From the NCBI RefSeq assembly GCF_000981895.1, contig NZ_LATD01000220.1, positions 1 to 56,786 on the forward strand: DNA of 56,786 bases, in the 5' to 3' direction. A model generated the notes under the pieces. The model did no database searches. It was not told the DNA's origin and saw nothing but the letters and a program-made list of their open reading frames with translations. Numbering within the stretch: position 1 is the first letter of the stretch; each line of letters opens with the position of its first letter. This stretch comes from Streptomyces odonnellii (lineage in GTDB: Bacteria > Actinomycetota > Actinomycetes > Streptomycetales > Streptomycetaceae). Shown in pieces: positions 8,827 to 16,602 of the stretch. Position numbers and translations under genes: made by a program.

Positions 8827-9393
8827 CTAGTACGGCGAGCGCGCCCCGACGTGGTGGTGACCGGCCGCGACCGATTCGAGGACCGGCCGCCAGTCGTCGA
8901 GGATCCCCGCGTCAAGACCGACGGCCCTGCCCTCCTCGTCGGCCCTGCGCAGCCGTACCGCGTCCTCGGCCATCGGGTCGAGCGCGAACGCCTCCGCCTC
9001 CGCCCGGGTCATCGGCCCGCCCTGGCGCAGCAGGGTCCGCGCGCTGTGCTCGGGGAGCGTGTGCCACGGCTCCATCGCGGCCAGATACCGCTTCGCGGGC
9101 ACATGGAGCTGTACGAGCCTGGCCACCCGGTGGCCGAGCAGCGGGCGTACGGCGTCGGCGGCCCGGTCGGCGTGCCCCTCGTCGTCACCGGGCAGCAGGA
9201 GATGGCCCAGGTCGTGGACCAGACCCGCGATCTGGAGTTCCTTGTCGGCGGGATGGCGGCGGCGCAGCAGGGCGGCCGTCTGCAGGGCGTGCTCATGGAG
9301 ATCGACGGAATCGGCTCCGCCGCCGGGGAAGTCGCGGACGCCCCGGCACGCGTGGAGGAGATCCATCAGCTCGTCGACCGAGTTCGCAGCCAT
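8827..9393 (-). CDS. HD-domain protein of the diiron oxygenase (MIOX/PhnZ-like) type
   Basis: 188 residues. HD-fold metal ligands are seen as His in VDLHEHALQTA, His-Asp in LVHDLGHLLLP, and a later HVPAKRYL. The His...Lys-Arg-Tyr-Leu arrangement is found in mixed-valent diiron oxygenases (myo-inositol oxygenase, PhnZ, TmpB) rather than in HD phosphohydrolases. Known members oxidatively cleave C-C or C-P bonds, but the substrate here is unknown. The frame stays open far upstream. The ATG at 9393 has GAAAGGG at about 6 bases and opens the domain. No phosphonate or inositol genes lie next to it. Confidence 0.8.
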   Translation of the reverse strand: MAANSVDELMDLLHACRGVRDFPGGGADSVDLHEHALQTAALLRRRHPADKELQIAGLVHDLGHLLLPGDDEGHADRAADAVRPLLGHRVARLVQLHVPAKRYLAAMEPWHTLPEHSARTLLRQGGPMTRAEAEAFALDPMAEDAVRLRRADEEGRAVGLDAGILDDWRPVLESVAAGHHHVGARSPY

Positions 9394-9615
9394 GGTGGCC
9401 CTTTCCCGTTCTGAAACGTCCGCCGTCGCCAACTTCCCCCGCCTGCCGAGGAGATCACGAAGGGGTGAACGGGCCGCCGGGCGGAGCGTTGAACACGTGA
9501 CGAACAAAAGCCGTCGGCCCGTGGCCTGCACGGCGGCGTGGGGCGCCGGAAAAATGGAGCACTCTTTGTTCAGCGTTCCACTGTGCGGCGACGCGGCGTA
9601 CGGCACGCTGGAAGC

Positions 9616-9999
9616 ATGAACGCTGCCAGACATGCCGGCGAACGGCTGATGACCTGGCCGGGTCTCAGCGGTGGCCGGGCCTATTGCGGCACAGATTCCT
9701 GCGTACGCGCGGGAACACGGGACATCGTGCACTTCCACGGCGAAAACGAAGCGGATGTGCACCTCACCCACGCCATGATCGCCAAGCTCCGCCCCGCGCT
9801 CAAGAGGTCCACCGCACTCCGGTTGCGGGCCGGTTGCGGCTGGGTGACCGTACGGCTCGACACCGGCGCCGACATCGACCTGCTGGCCACTCTGGTCAGC
9901 GCGGCGCTGCTGGCCGCGGGGGCGCTGCCCGAGGAGGACGGCGCAGGGGCCCTGAGTGATCCGTGCACCCGGCAGCGCGTGCTGTCGTCCTCGCACTGA
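9616..9999 (+). CDS. luciferase-family (DUF5519-like) protein
   Basis: 127 residues, cytoplasmic. It matches the small Streptomyces family labelled luciferase-family protein, with MTWPGLSGGRAYCG near the start, IVHFHGENEADVHLT in the middle and GCGWVTVRLD followed by DIDLLATLVSAALLAA. No biochemical function is established for these, and true luciferase activity is not implied. The ATG at 9616 was chosen because homologous sequence starts there; its ribosome binding site is weak (GGAAGC close by). It is divergent from the HD-domain gene with about 220 bases between. Confidence 0.75.
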   Translation: MNAARHAGERLMTWPGLSGGRAYCGTDSCVRAGTRDIVHFHGENEADVHLTHAMIAKLRPALKRSTALRLRAGCGWVTVRLDTGADIDLLATLVSAALLAAGALPEEDGAGALSDPCTRQRVLSSSH

Positions 10000-10114
10000 C
10001 GGCCGTTCCGCGCCGCCGCTGTTCCGTACCGGCGCGGATGCGGGATCTGCGGATGCGGGATCGCCGGACAGCGGTGAAGGTGGACTTGAGTCCGTTCCGA
10101 GCGAGGAGCCGAAC

Positions 10115-10318
10115 ATGTCGATGCTCGACAAACTGAAGGGCCTCATCAAGGGGCATGAGGGCGCGGTCCGCCAGGGGGTGGAGAAGGCGGGTGACGCTGT
10201 CGACCGGAAGACGGGGAACAAGTACCAGTCGCAGGTCGACACCGCGCAGAAGAAGATCAACGAGCGGCTGGGCACCGACAAGCCGCCGTCGTCCGACCCC
10301 CGGCCGCCCAACTCCTGA
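10115..10318 (+). CDS. small antitoxin-family (Rv0909-like) protein
   Basis: 67 residues, Lys/Asp/Gln-rich and amphipathic: MSMLDKLKGLIKGHEG, then KAGDAVDRKTGNKYQSQVD. This is the short coiled helical family in actinobacteria annotated as antitoxin, related to the partner of the Rv0910 toxin in Mycobacterium. GAGGAG lies about 7 bases upstream of the ATG; a second ATG two codons on is also possible. No neighbouring toxin gene is visible, so it is an orphan and may have another role. The tail is Pro/Ser/Asp-rich and probably disordered. Confidence 0.7.
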   Translation: MSMLDKLKGLIKGHEGAVRQGVEKAGDAVDRKTGNKYQSQVDTAQKKINERLGTDKPPSSDPRPPNS

Positions 10319-10392
10319 CGCACCGTCGACAGCCGTGACCGCCAACTGCCCCTTCGCGCGCCCTTCTCGTAACGGCTTCTCGTAACGGCCGT

Positions 10393-11043
10393 TCATGACG
10401 CGTCCTGCGTGCCGCCCGTCCTTGGCCGTTCGAGAGCCGCCCGTACCATCGCCGCGGCGAAGACGGCGGGATCGGTGTGACCGGTCAGCCGGGCCAGCGC
10501 CCTGGGCTCATCGGGGAGCCCGCGTTTGCGCGCTCCCTGGAGAGCCTTCTTGTCCAGATACGGGGCGACCTCCGGCCAGACGCCCTGGACCTCGCGCAGA
10601 AAGATGTCCACGCCCACCGGGCCGAGTCCCGGAACCTGCCGCAGCAGTGAGCGCAGTCTGTCGATGTTCCCGCCCGCCTCGGCACGGAGGCGGCGCAGAT
10701 CGCCGTGGTACTTGTCGAGCAGCAGCTCGGCGCCGGCGCCGAGCTGGGTCGAGGTGCGCTCGTCGTAACGGCGGTAGCCGCCCCGGCCCAGCGCGTCCAC
10801 CCGCTCCTGCCAGGTGGCGTCCGCCATCCGCCGCGCGTCGCGGAATCCCGCCTCGCTCAGGGCGCGGGAACTGGCGACCGCGGTGTCGCTGCGGATCCGC
10901 GCGCTCAACAGACAGGACAGCACCAGCAGTTGGTAGAGCGGCTGCGGTGTGTCGCGGAGCTGGATGTGCGCCTGGTCGGCGTAGGTACGGCCATGGGTGG
11001 CGAGCAGTTTCCGTACGGTCTCGCGATCGCTGGTGTCCGGCAC
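10393..11043 (-). CDS. endonuclease III-like HhH-GPD protein
   Basis: 216 residues with the helix-hairpin-helix/GPD fold of base-excision glycosylases. The hairpin is LRQVPGLGPVGVDIFLREV, where Asp occupies the catalytic position. The Lys that makes bifunctional endonuclease III a lyase is replaced (VPGLGPVG), and the C-terminal four-Cys iron-sulfur loop is absent. It may therefore be a monofunctional or divergent DNA glycosylase, or only bind DNA. I chose the GTG at 11043 because GGAGGAG lies 7 bases before it; the frame extends 57 codons further without support. It is divergent from the SGNH hydrolase gene. Confidence 0.72.
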   Translation of the reverse strand: MPDTSDRETVRKLLATHGRTYADQAHIQLRDTPQPLYQLLVLSCLLSARIRSDTAVASSRALSEAGFRDARRMADATWQERVDALGRGGYRRYDERTSTQLGAGAELLLDKYHGDLRRLRAEAGGNIDRLRSLLRQVPGLGPVGVDIFLREVQGVWPEVAPYLDKKALQGARKRGLPDEPRALARLTGHTDPAVFAAAMVRAALERPRTGGTQDAS

Positions 11044-11220
11044 GACGCGCCTCCTCCGTGCGGCGGAATCGCGGGTACCCGCCCCGGCGCGGCCCGGTGC
11101 CGGCCGGGTGCCCCGCATCTCCATTGTGACTCCGGGCGCCGCCGGTCGCATTGTCCGAACACCGCAGCCGCGCGTGACGACGCCACCGGGACGCCACCCG
11201 GCCCGTTCGAACATTGAACC

Positions 11221-11232
11221 GGAAGCGCTTTC
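11221..11232. promoter_or_regulatory. LacI-type operator-like dyad upstream of the SGNH hydrolase
   Basis: GGAAGCGCTTTC is a near-perfect 12-bp dyad centred on GCGC, the shape of LacI-family operators in Streptomyces. It lies about 62 bases upstream of the SGNH hydrolase ATG. It resembles but is not identical to the lacI operator at 35648-35661. The regulator is not known. Confidence 0.45.
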
Positions 11233-11293
11233 TGTCCGTGTTCATTTATGTCATGGGCACGACTATCGTCGTCACGAGAGGGTCCAACCCGCA

Positions 11294-12514
11294 ATGAACA
11301 GACCGGTGTTACCCCTTCGCACCCCCGGTGCGATCGCCGTCATCACCCTCGCTCTCGCGCTCGCCACCGTCCTCGCGGCACCCACCGCCACCGCCGCCCG
11401 TCCCGCCACCACCTCGGTGGTCACCTGGGGTGCCAGCGCCGACCGGCTGGACGCCGCCGTCGCCAACCGCAGCCATCGGATCGTCGTGCACACCAGTGCC
11501 GGCGGCAGCGCGCTGCGGATCCGGCTCTCCAACGCCTTCGGTGAACAGCCGGTGACCTTCGGCCGCGCCTACGCCGGGGTACGGGCCTCCGGCGCCGCCG
11601 TGGCCCCCGGCACCAACCGCGCGCTGTCCTTCGGCGGCGCCGCCTCCGTCACGGTGCCGCCGGGCGGCTCCGTCTACAGCGACCCGCTGCCCGGCACCGT
11701 ACGCCCGCAGTCGGATCTCGCGATCAGTGTGTACGTACAGAACGCCGCCGGTACGGCCACCGGCCACCGGATGGGGCACCAGACCTCGTACATCGCGCCC
11801 GTGGGTGACCACACGGCCGAGGAGGCCGCCACCTCGTACACCCAGCAGACCGGCTTCCGCCACTACCTCGACGCGGTCGTGGTCGACGCCCCGCGCGGCA
11901 CCGGGGCGGTCGTGGCGCTGGGCGACTCGATCACCGACGGCGCCAGCTCGACCGCGAACACCAACCGCCGCTGGCCCGACTTCCTCGCGGGCCGGCTGGG
12001 CGCCGACCCCGGCACCACGCTCAAGGGGGTCGCCAACGAGGGCATCTCCGGCAACAAGGTGCTCTCCGACGGTGCCGGGGTGAGCGCGCTGAAGCGGCTG
12101 GACCGGGACGTCCTGTCGCAACGCGGGCTGCGTACGGTGATCCTGCTCGAAGGCGTCAACGACATCAAGGCCAGCCCCGCGCCCACGGCCGCCCAACTCA
12201 TCGACGGATACCGGCAGATCATCGACCGGAGCCATGCCGCCGGTGTCTGTGTGGTCGGCGCGACCGTCATGCCGTACGAGGGCTGGGGGGAGTGGAACGC
12301 GGGCGGCGAGGCGATCCGCCAGCAGGTCAACTCCTTCATCCGCGGCGGGGCGTTCGACGCGGTCGTCGACTTCGACGCGGTGGTCAAGGACCCGGCGGCC
12401 CCGGCGAAGATCCTCCCCGCGTACGACAGCGGGGACCATCTCCACCCGAACGACGCGGGGATGAAGGTCATGGCCGACGCCATCGATCTGCGCAGCCTGA
12501 ACTGCAACCGGTAA
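11294..12514 (+). CDS. secreted SGNH/GDSL hydrolase (carbohydrate esterase-like)
   Basis: 406 residues, secreted (signal peptide ends TATAARP near residue 36). After a roughly 170-residue N-terminal beta region comes an SGNH domain. Block I is VALGDSITDG with the nucleophile Ser, block II Gly is in NEGISGN, block III is EGVNDI, and block V DHLHPNDAG carries Asp and His. The two-domain layout resembles bacterial esterases acting on plant polysaccharides or lipids. The LacI-like dyad upstream suggests carbohydrate control, so an acetylated-sugar substrate is my inference. The start is the ATG before the Arg-Pro-hydrophobic signal; the ribosome binding site GAGAGGG is rather distant. Confidence 0.85.
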   Translation: MNRPVLPLRTPGAIAVITLALALATVLAAPTATAARPATTSVVTWGASADRLDAAVANRSHRIVVHTSAGGSALRIRLSNAFGEQPVTFGRAYAGVRASGAAVAPGTNRALSFGGAASVTVPPGGSVYSDPLPGTVRPQSDLAISVYVQNAAGTATGHRMGHQTSYIAPVGDHTAEEAATSYTQQTGFRHYLDAVVVDAPRGTGAVVALGDSITDGASSTANTNRRWPDFLAGRLGADPGTTLKGVANEGISGNKVLSDGAGVSALKRLDRDVLSQRGLRTVILLEGVNDIKASPAPTAAQLIDGYRQIIDRSHAAGVCVVGATVMPYEGWGEWNAGGEAIRQQVNSFIRGGAFDAVVDFDAVVKDPAAPAKILPAYDSGDHLHPNDAGMKVMADAIDLRSLNCNR

Positions 12515-12598
12515 CACCATGGTGGCGCCAGGGGGTTGGGGAACCCTGCTCCTCTGTGAAGGCTCCTCCGCCTCCTGGCGCATCCGCTGCCGCCCGTC

Positions 12599-13498
12599 TC
12601 AGCTCAGCAGCCGCAGGGCGGTCGGGGATCGGCCCACCCGCACGGTCTGACCCCATGTCAGCTCCAGCGCGTCGTTCTCCATTCCGTCTCCGAAGGCGAC
12701 CAGCCGGTCCGACTCGACGGTGAGCCGGAGCCGTTCCGAGGCGGTCAGCACCCCGGCCACCAGCGAGGTGCCGGTGGCCGGGGAGGGCCAGGCCTCCCGT
12801 ACGTACCAGAGCAGCCGGGGCTCGGCCGGGCCCGGTGGCGGCGGCCCGCCACCGCGTTCGCGGTGCAGCGAGCCGAGCCAGCCGGTGGCGCCCGTACCGG
12901 TGCCGACCAGCACACCCGAGGACGCCTGGGCCTTGGCGGGGGCGCTCTCGTCGTCGGGGCCGAGACGGTAGCGGGCGGTCTGGTGGCCCGGTCGGCCGAG
13001 ATAGATCTCGTTCAGCGCGAGCAGCCGCTGGGCGTCGTCGGTGACCGCCTCCACCATGGTCAGTTCGTCCATGGAGCCCGCGCCGGCGACGGCCGCCCGC
13101 AGCAGCGCGGGCGCGTCGGCGGCACGGTGGCGCACCAGTACACCGGGGTTGCGCCCGGGGTCCGTGTCGATGCCCACCACAGGCTGGCCGGACAGGTATT
13201 TGGCGGCGTTGGCGACCAGACCGTCCTGGCCCACCACGACCACCACATCCTCGGGAGCGAACAGGAACCGGTCCAGATCGGCGCGCTCCACCCGGGCCTG
13301 CCGCCACAGCGACGGCACCGCCGCCGCGACCTCGGCCAGTGCCCGGCGCGCCCGCCGGTGCCGCTCCGCGACCTCCTCGATGGACCGGCCGCGCGAGGAG
13401 AGGAAGAAGGCGGCCTGGCCGTGGGTGCCGTGCCGGGCGAGCAACTCCTCGTACTCACTGGTGCGGTGCACCAGCACCGCACGCGGCGCGAGGCTCAC
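12599..13498 (-). CDS. NAD kinase-like protein coupled to the SPFH gene
   Basis: 299 residues of the NAD kinase/diacylglycerol kinase-like superfamily. VVVGQDGLVANAA corresponds to the nucleotide-binding GGDG loop (Gly-Gln-Asp-Gly here), LALNEIYLG to the conserved NE motif, and SGVLVGTGTGATGWL to the substrate loop before the C-terminal beta domain. It is not the housekeeping NadK: the GGDG loop is altered and the N-terminus differs. Translation starts at a GTG overlapping the upstream SPFH stop (GTGA), so the two products are coupled and probably act together. Substrate unknown; NAD or a related nucleotide is likely. Confidence 0.8.
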   Translation of the reverse strand: MSLAPRAVLVHRTSEYEELLARHGTHGQAAFFLSSRGRSIEEVAERHRRARRALAEVAAAVPSLWRQARVERADLDRFLFAPEDVVVVVGQDGLVANAAKYLSGQPVVGIDTDPGRNPGVLVRHRAADAPALLRAAVAGAGSMDELTMVEAVTDDAQRLLALNEIYLGRPGHQTARYRLGPDDESAPAKAQASSGVLVGTGTGATGWLGSLHRERGGGPPPPGPAEPRLLWYVREAWPSPATGTSLVAGVLTASERLRLTVESDRLVAFGDGMENDALELTWGQTVRVGRSPTALRLLS

Positions 13499-14505
13499 GC
13501 CTCGTCCCCGCCGGGGCGGCCCAGCCTGGCCAGCAGGCCGGTGAGCACATCGGGGGAGAGGGTGACGCTCTCGACACGCGGCAGGTTCTCGGCGAGACGG
13601 GTGGCGGCCAGCGCGTGCAGGGTGGCCGCCTCGACCTCGGCGTGCACCCGGAGCCAGGCGGACTGGGCGGCGGCGCGCGCCTCGCCCGTCTCGCGCGCGG
13701 CCTCGGCCCCGGCCCTGGCGAGCCGTACGGTACGGAGGGCCTCGGCCTCCGCCCGTATCGCGTCGGCGGCGGCGCTCTCCTCGGCCTCGCGGCGGGCGTT
13801 GGTGCCGTGCTGCTCGACCAGCCGCTCCTCCCTGCGCGCCAGTTCGATCCTGCTCGCGAGTTCGTTCTCGGCGATGGTCCGCTCGCGCTCGACGGCCACG
13901 GCCCTGCGCTCGTAGGTGGCGCGGTCGGCCTCCTGCTGGATCTGTTCGCGGGCGGGCGTGCGCAGCGCGCGCTCCACCTCGGGCTCGGGACGGATCGCCA
14001 CGACACGCACGGCCACCACCTCGATCCCGGTGGCGGGCAGCCGCGGTTCCGCACCGAGGCCCTCGGAGATCCGTTCGCGCACCGATGCCACACCGTCGGC
14101 GAGAGCCGCCGAGAGCGGGGTACGGGCCAGCACGTCGAGGGCGTGCTGCTGGGCGGTCTCGGTGAGCAGGGTGGCGATCTGCTCCAGCGGCGCGCCGCGC
14201 CAGGCACCGGTGTCCGGATCGATGGAGAAGTCGATACGGGCGGCGGCGGTCGCCGGTTCGCTGATCCGGTAGGTCACGGTGGACTGGACCGTGACGTCCT
14301 GGAAGTCGGCGGTACGCGCATGGAAGGCCATCGCCAACTCACGGTCGTCGACCGGGACTTCGGAGAGTGCGGCGGTCAGCGCCCGGAACCAGAAGCTCAG
14401 CCCCGTTCCGTCGTGGACGAGCTTGCCCCGCCGGTGGTGGCGGACATGGGCGGTGGGCGCGGAGCGGAGATGGCGCCGGCCGAAGCGGCGGGTGATGTCG
14501 GCCAT
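13495..14505 (-). CDS. SPFH/Band 7 domain protein
   Basis: 336 residues. The N-terminal half is an SPFH domain (residues about 15-190), including DVTVQSTVTYRISEP and the typical IGIEVVAVRVVAI-like strand (GIEVVAVRVVAIRPEP). Residues about 190-300 are a long Glu/Arg/Ala-rich coiled coil (EADRATYERRAVAVERERT), as in flotillins. No transmembrane hairpin or signal is evident, so it would join membranes peripherally or form a soluble ring. Flotillin-like proteins organise membrane microdomains and scaffold partners. The partner here is probably the NAD kinase-like protein encoded with a 4-base overlap. The ATG at 14505 has a GAGGGGGG tract 9 bases upstream. Confidence 0.85.
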   Translation of the reverse strand: MADITRRFGRRHLRSAPTAHVRHHRRGKLVHDGTGLSFWFRALTAALSEVPVDDRELAMAFHARTADFQDVTVQSTVTYRISEPATAAARIDFSIDPDTGAWRGAPLEQIATLLTETAQQHALDVLARTPLSAALADGVASVRERISEGLGAEPRLPATGIEVVAVRVVAIRPEPEVERALRTPAREQIQQEADRATYERRAVAVERERTIAENELASRIELARREERLVEQHGTNARREAEESAAADAIRAEAEALRTVRLARAGAEAARETGEARAAAQSAWLRVHAEVEAATLHALAATRLAENLPRVESVTLSPDVLTGLLARLGRPGGDEA

Positions 14506-14538
14506 GGAAAGGGACCCCCCTCTTTTTCGTCATGGCGA

Positions 14539-14567
14539 CGATATTGGGCCGGTCTGTTTATCGTCAA
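14539..14567 (-). promoter_or_regulatory. possible promoter and CGTCA repeats before the SPFH gene
   Basis: On the minus strand, TTGACG (14562-14567) is followed after 16-17 bases by AATATC/ATATCG. The -35 is good and the -10 weak. The same stretch carries two similar dyads on the plus strand, TCGTCATGGCGACG and TCGTCAAGGTGACG, about 33 bases apart, which could be operators. Confidence 0.35.
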
Positions 14568-14608
14568 GGTGACGTGAGTGAGGGGGCGGCGCTACCGGAT
14601 GGGCGGTA

Positions 14609-15040
14609 TCACTCGCAGTAGACCCGCATCTTGGAGCCGGGGTCGTCGAGGTCGACGATGAGATCGTCGAGGTGTTCGATCAGGTCGTCGAGGTGCTGCG
14701 GCTTGAGTTCGGCGAGGTCGATCGGCACGCCGGCCTTGTCCAGCTCCGCGTTGGCCTTGGTGATGGCCACCGGTGGGATCAGGGTGGTGAGCCGGACGCC
14801 GGCGCGCAGCAGTTGCAGCGGGACACGGACGTTGAGCCGGGTGGGGCCGTCACCGCCGGTGTCGTCCTCGGCGTCCATCACCACGCGCAGATACTTGGGG
14901 CGGGCCTTCGGGCGGGAGGCCGTACCCGTCGGCGTCTCGGGCTGTGTGCGCTGGAGCGCTTCGAGCAGCCGCTCGGCCTCGTCCGCGGTGATCTTTCCTT
15001 CGGCCAGCATCTCCAGGATCTGGCGGCCCTGCTCGTTCAT
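14609..15040 (-). CDS. SHOCT-like/YvlB-type domain protein
   Basis: 143 residues. The N-terminus (MNEQGRQILEMLAEGKITA, then DEAERLLEAL) is the short helical SHOCT-like domain found at the start of YvlB/LiaX proteins. A beta-rich region follows (YLRVVMDAEDD, then LNVRVPLQLLRAGVRLTTLIP), and an Asp/Leu-rich tail HLDDLIEHLDDLIVDLDD ends in MRVYCE. LiaX in Firmicutes senses envelope stress, so a link to membrane stress is possible but unproven. GGGAGGACACAC precedes the ATG at 15040. It is third in an operon with a small membrane protein (23 bases between) and a DUF2089 regulator-like protein. Confidence 0.75.
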   Translation of the reverse strand: MNEQGRQILEMLAEGKITADEAERLLEALQRTQPETPTGTASRPKARPKYLRVVMDAEDDTGGDGPTRLNVRVPLQLLRAGVRLTTLIPPVAITKANAELDKAGVPIDLAELKPQHLDDLIEHLDDLIVDLDDPGSKMRVYCE

Positions 15041-15063
15041 GTGTGTCCTCCCGTTTCTCTGAG

Positions 15064-15324
15064 TCATCTGACGCTGACCAGCACGACTGTCCGGCTCTGC
15101 TCCATCTCGAACCGGGTGCCGGGCAAGGCCCACAGCACCCGTCCCGCACCGCGCAGCGCGCCTCCCGGGCTGATCCGGAAGATGCGGCATGCGATGCATC
15201 CGCCCAGCACGGCGAGCACCAGCAGCGGTGACAGCACCAGCGCCAGCGGCACGACGGGGATGTACATCCGCACCCGGCGCCCGTTGGAACGGCGCACATG
15301 CACCGTCACGAGCTGCGGGATCAT
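15064..15324 (-). CDS. small membrane protein in the DUF2089 operon
   Basis: 86 residues. A short basic N-terminus (VHVRRSNGRRVRMYIPV) precedes one hydrophobic segment of about 25 residues (VPLALVLSPLLVLAVLGGCI), then a basic, beta-like tail ending in QSRTVVLVSVR. Probably single-pass. The start overlaps the DUF2089 stop by 4 bases (ATGA), so translation is coupled. No known family recognised; role presumably tied to the SHOCT-like and DUF2089 proteins on either side. Confidence 0.7.
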   Translation of the reverse strand: MIPQLVTVHVRRSNGRRVRMYIPVVPLALVLSPLLVLAVLGGCIACRIFRISPGGALRGAGRVLWALPGTRFEMEQSRTVVLVSVR

Positions 15325-15683
15325 CGCCCCTCCAGCTCGGCCAGGGCGTCCGCGGCGCTGATCTCTCCCCGGCGCAGACGGTCGACGACGTCGGCGGCGC
15401 TCGTGGGCGCCGGGTCGACGTCGACGAAGTCGAGGTGCTCGGCGATCCGCTTCAGCCGGGACTTGACCGTCGGGTAGCTCACCCCGAAGATCCGCTCCAT
15501 CTCCTTGATGGATCCGTGCGCCCGGACGAACGCGGCGACGAAGATCTGGTCGTCGATGCCGAGCTGCGCCAACTGCGGCGGCTCGAACCGCCCCTCGATC
15601 GCGATGCCGCTGTCGGCGAGGCGGACCCGCTCGACCGCGAACGGCCGACCACGCGTCAGGTCCGTCAGGTCCTGCCAGTCCAT
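15321..15683 (-). CDS. DUF2089 domain protein (helix-turn-helix regulator-like)
   Basis: 120 residues. The middle contains MERIFGVSYPTVKSRLKRIA, a sigma region 4/LuxR-like helix-turn-helix. Downstream DVVDRLRRGEISAADALAEL is a short SHOCT-like pair of helices matching the N-terminus of the third gene in the operon. DUF2089 proteins often sit with SHOCT-like/YvlB genes. The ATG at 15683 has AAGGAG at 7 bases; an ATG at 15710 is also in frame and would coincide with the predicted transcription start (leaderless). Likely an autoregulator of this three-gene operon (inference). Confidence 0.8.
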   Translation of the reverse strand: MDWQDLTDLTRGRPFAVERVRLADSGIAIEGRFEPPQLAQLGIDDQIFVAAFVRAHGSIKEMERIFGVSYPTVKSRLKRIAEHLDFVDVDPAPTSAADVVDRLRRGEISAADALAELEGR

Positions 15684-15716
15684 CGTCGGCTCCTTGCTCT
15701 CAGCGACCATGCTTCA

Positions 15717-15745
15717 TTTCTACCTTGAGATTTTTAAGGAGTCAA
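15717..15745 (-). promoter_or_regulatory. vegetative-type promoter of the DUF2089 operon
   Basis: Minus strand: -35 TTGACT (15740-15745), 17-base spacer, -10 TAGAAA (15717-15722). The start point would be near 15710, giving a roughly 27-base leader to the AAGGAG/ATG at 15683. The surrounding 15715-15790 is strikingly AT-rich, with repeated GATCT/TTGAGAT words (15726-15778) that may be operator half-sites. Confidence 0.65.
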
Positions 15746-15973
15746 CCGGCGGATATTGAGATCTATGATCTGGATCTTGATTATGTGGCTTGCGTGCAAC
15801 CAGGTCCGGGGGCGCCCGGCCGATCTCGACGTTGGGACGCCCCCTCGGGGCCGTCACGGCGACCCGTACGGCCCAGCAACGCTGCCCCTCGGCGCCACGG
15901 GCCGCCGAGAGTGGAGTCGTACGTCCGTAGCCCTCGGCCATCTTTCGACGCCTCCCACCTTCCGGAGCCCGCC

Positions 15974-16522
15974 ATGACGACCTGTGTGAACCGTCGCGAC
16001 CTCGGTCTGCTCGCCCTGCGGCTCGGCATCGGAGCCGTGCTCGTCGCCCATGGCGGCCAGAAACTCTTCGGCTGGTTCGGCGGGGCCGGGATCGAGGGCA
16101 CCGCGCAGGGCATGGAGGCCATGGGCTACCGGCCCGGTAAACCCAGCGCGGTGGCCTCCGGACTCGCCGAGACCGGAGGCGGGCTGTTGCTGGCGCTGGG
16201 CCTGGCCACTCCGGCGGCCGGAGCGGCGGCCGCCGGAGGGATGGCCGGGGCGTCGGCGGTGCATGTGCCCAACGGCTTCTTCGGCCAGTCGGGCGGCTTC
16301 GAATTTCCCGGCTTCCTCGGCTGGACGGCCGCGTCCCTCGGTCTGACGGGCGCGGGCCGCTACTCCCTGGACCACGCCACCTGTCACCGCCTCGACCGGC
16401 CCTGGATGGTCCCGGCGGCCTTCGCGGTCAGCGCCGCGGCGGCGGCCGCGGTCATCGGAAAGCGGGCGAAGGCGATGGCGGCATCTCAGGAGTCGGAGGA
16501 GCCCGCGCTGAACGGTGCCTGA
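15974..16522 (+). CDS. DoxX family membrane protein
   Basis: 182 residues, four predicted membrane helices. DoxX hallmarks are LGIGAVLVAHGGQKLFGWF in the first helix and loop, then the Glu in GLAETGGGLLLALGLATP, a Gly/Ala-rich helix, and HVPNGFFGQSGGFEF. Family members (DoxX/MSRED) have been linked to quinone or thiosulfate metabolism and, in mycobacteria, to a superoxide-detoxifying membrane complex; the role here is not determined. The ATG at 15974 follows CGGAG. The frame is open upstream but begins in the AT-rich region and lacks family sequence. Divergent from the DUF2089 operon. Confidence 0.85.
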   Translation: MTTCVNRRDLGLLALRLGIGAVLVAHGGQKLFGWFGGAGIEGTAQGMEAMGYRPGKPSAVASGLAETGGGLLLALGLATPAAGAAAAGGMAGASAVHVPNGFFGQSGGFEFPGFLGWTAASLGLTGAGRYSLDHATCHRLDRPWMVPAAFAVSAAAAAAVIGKRAKAMAASQESEEPALNGA

Positions 16523-16602
16523 CGGGTGCCCGACCGGTGCCTGACCGGCCGGCGTGTGGGCGCCGGGGGGTGACTGTCAGTGGCGGGTGCGATGCTGCGG
16601 CG

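Noticed and set aside
12525..12580. Possible terminator between the SGNH hydrolase and NAD kinase-like genes
   Set aside because: GCGCCAGG and CCTGGCGC can pair, but the loop is long and the inner stem weak; not strong enough to list as a terminator.
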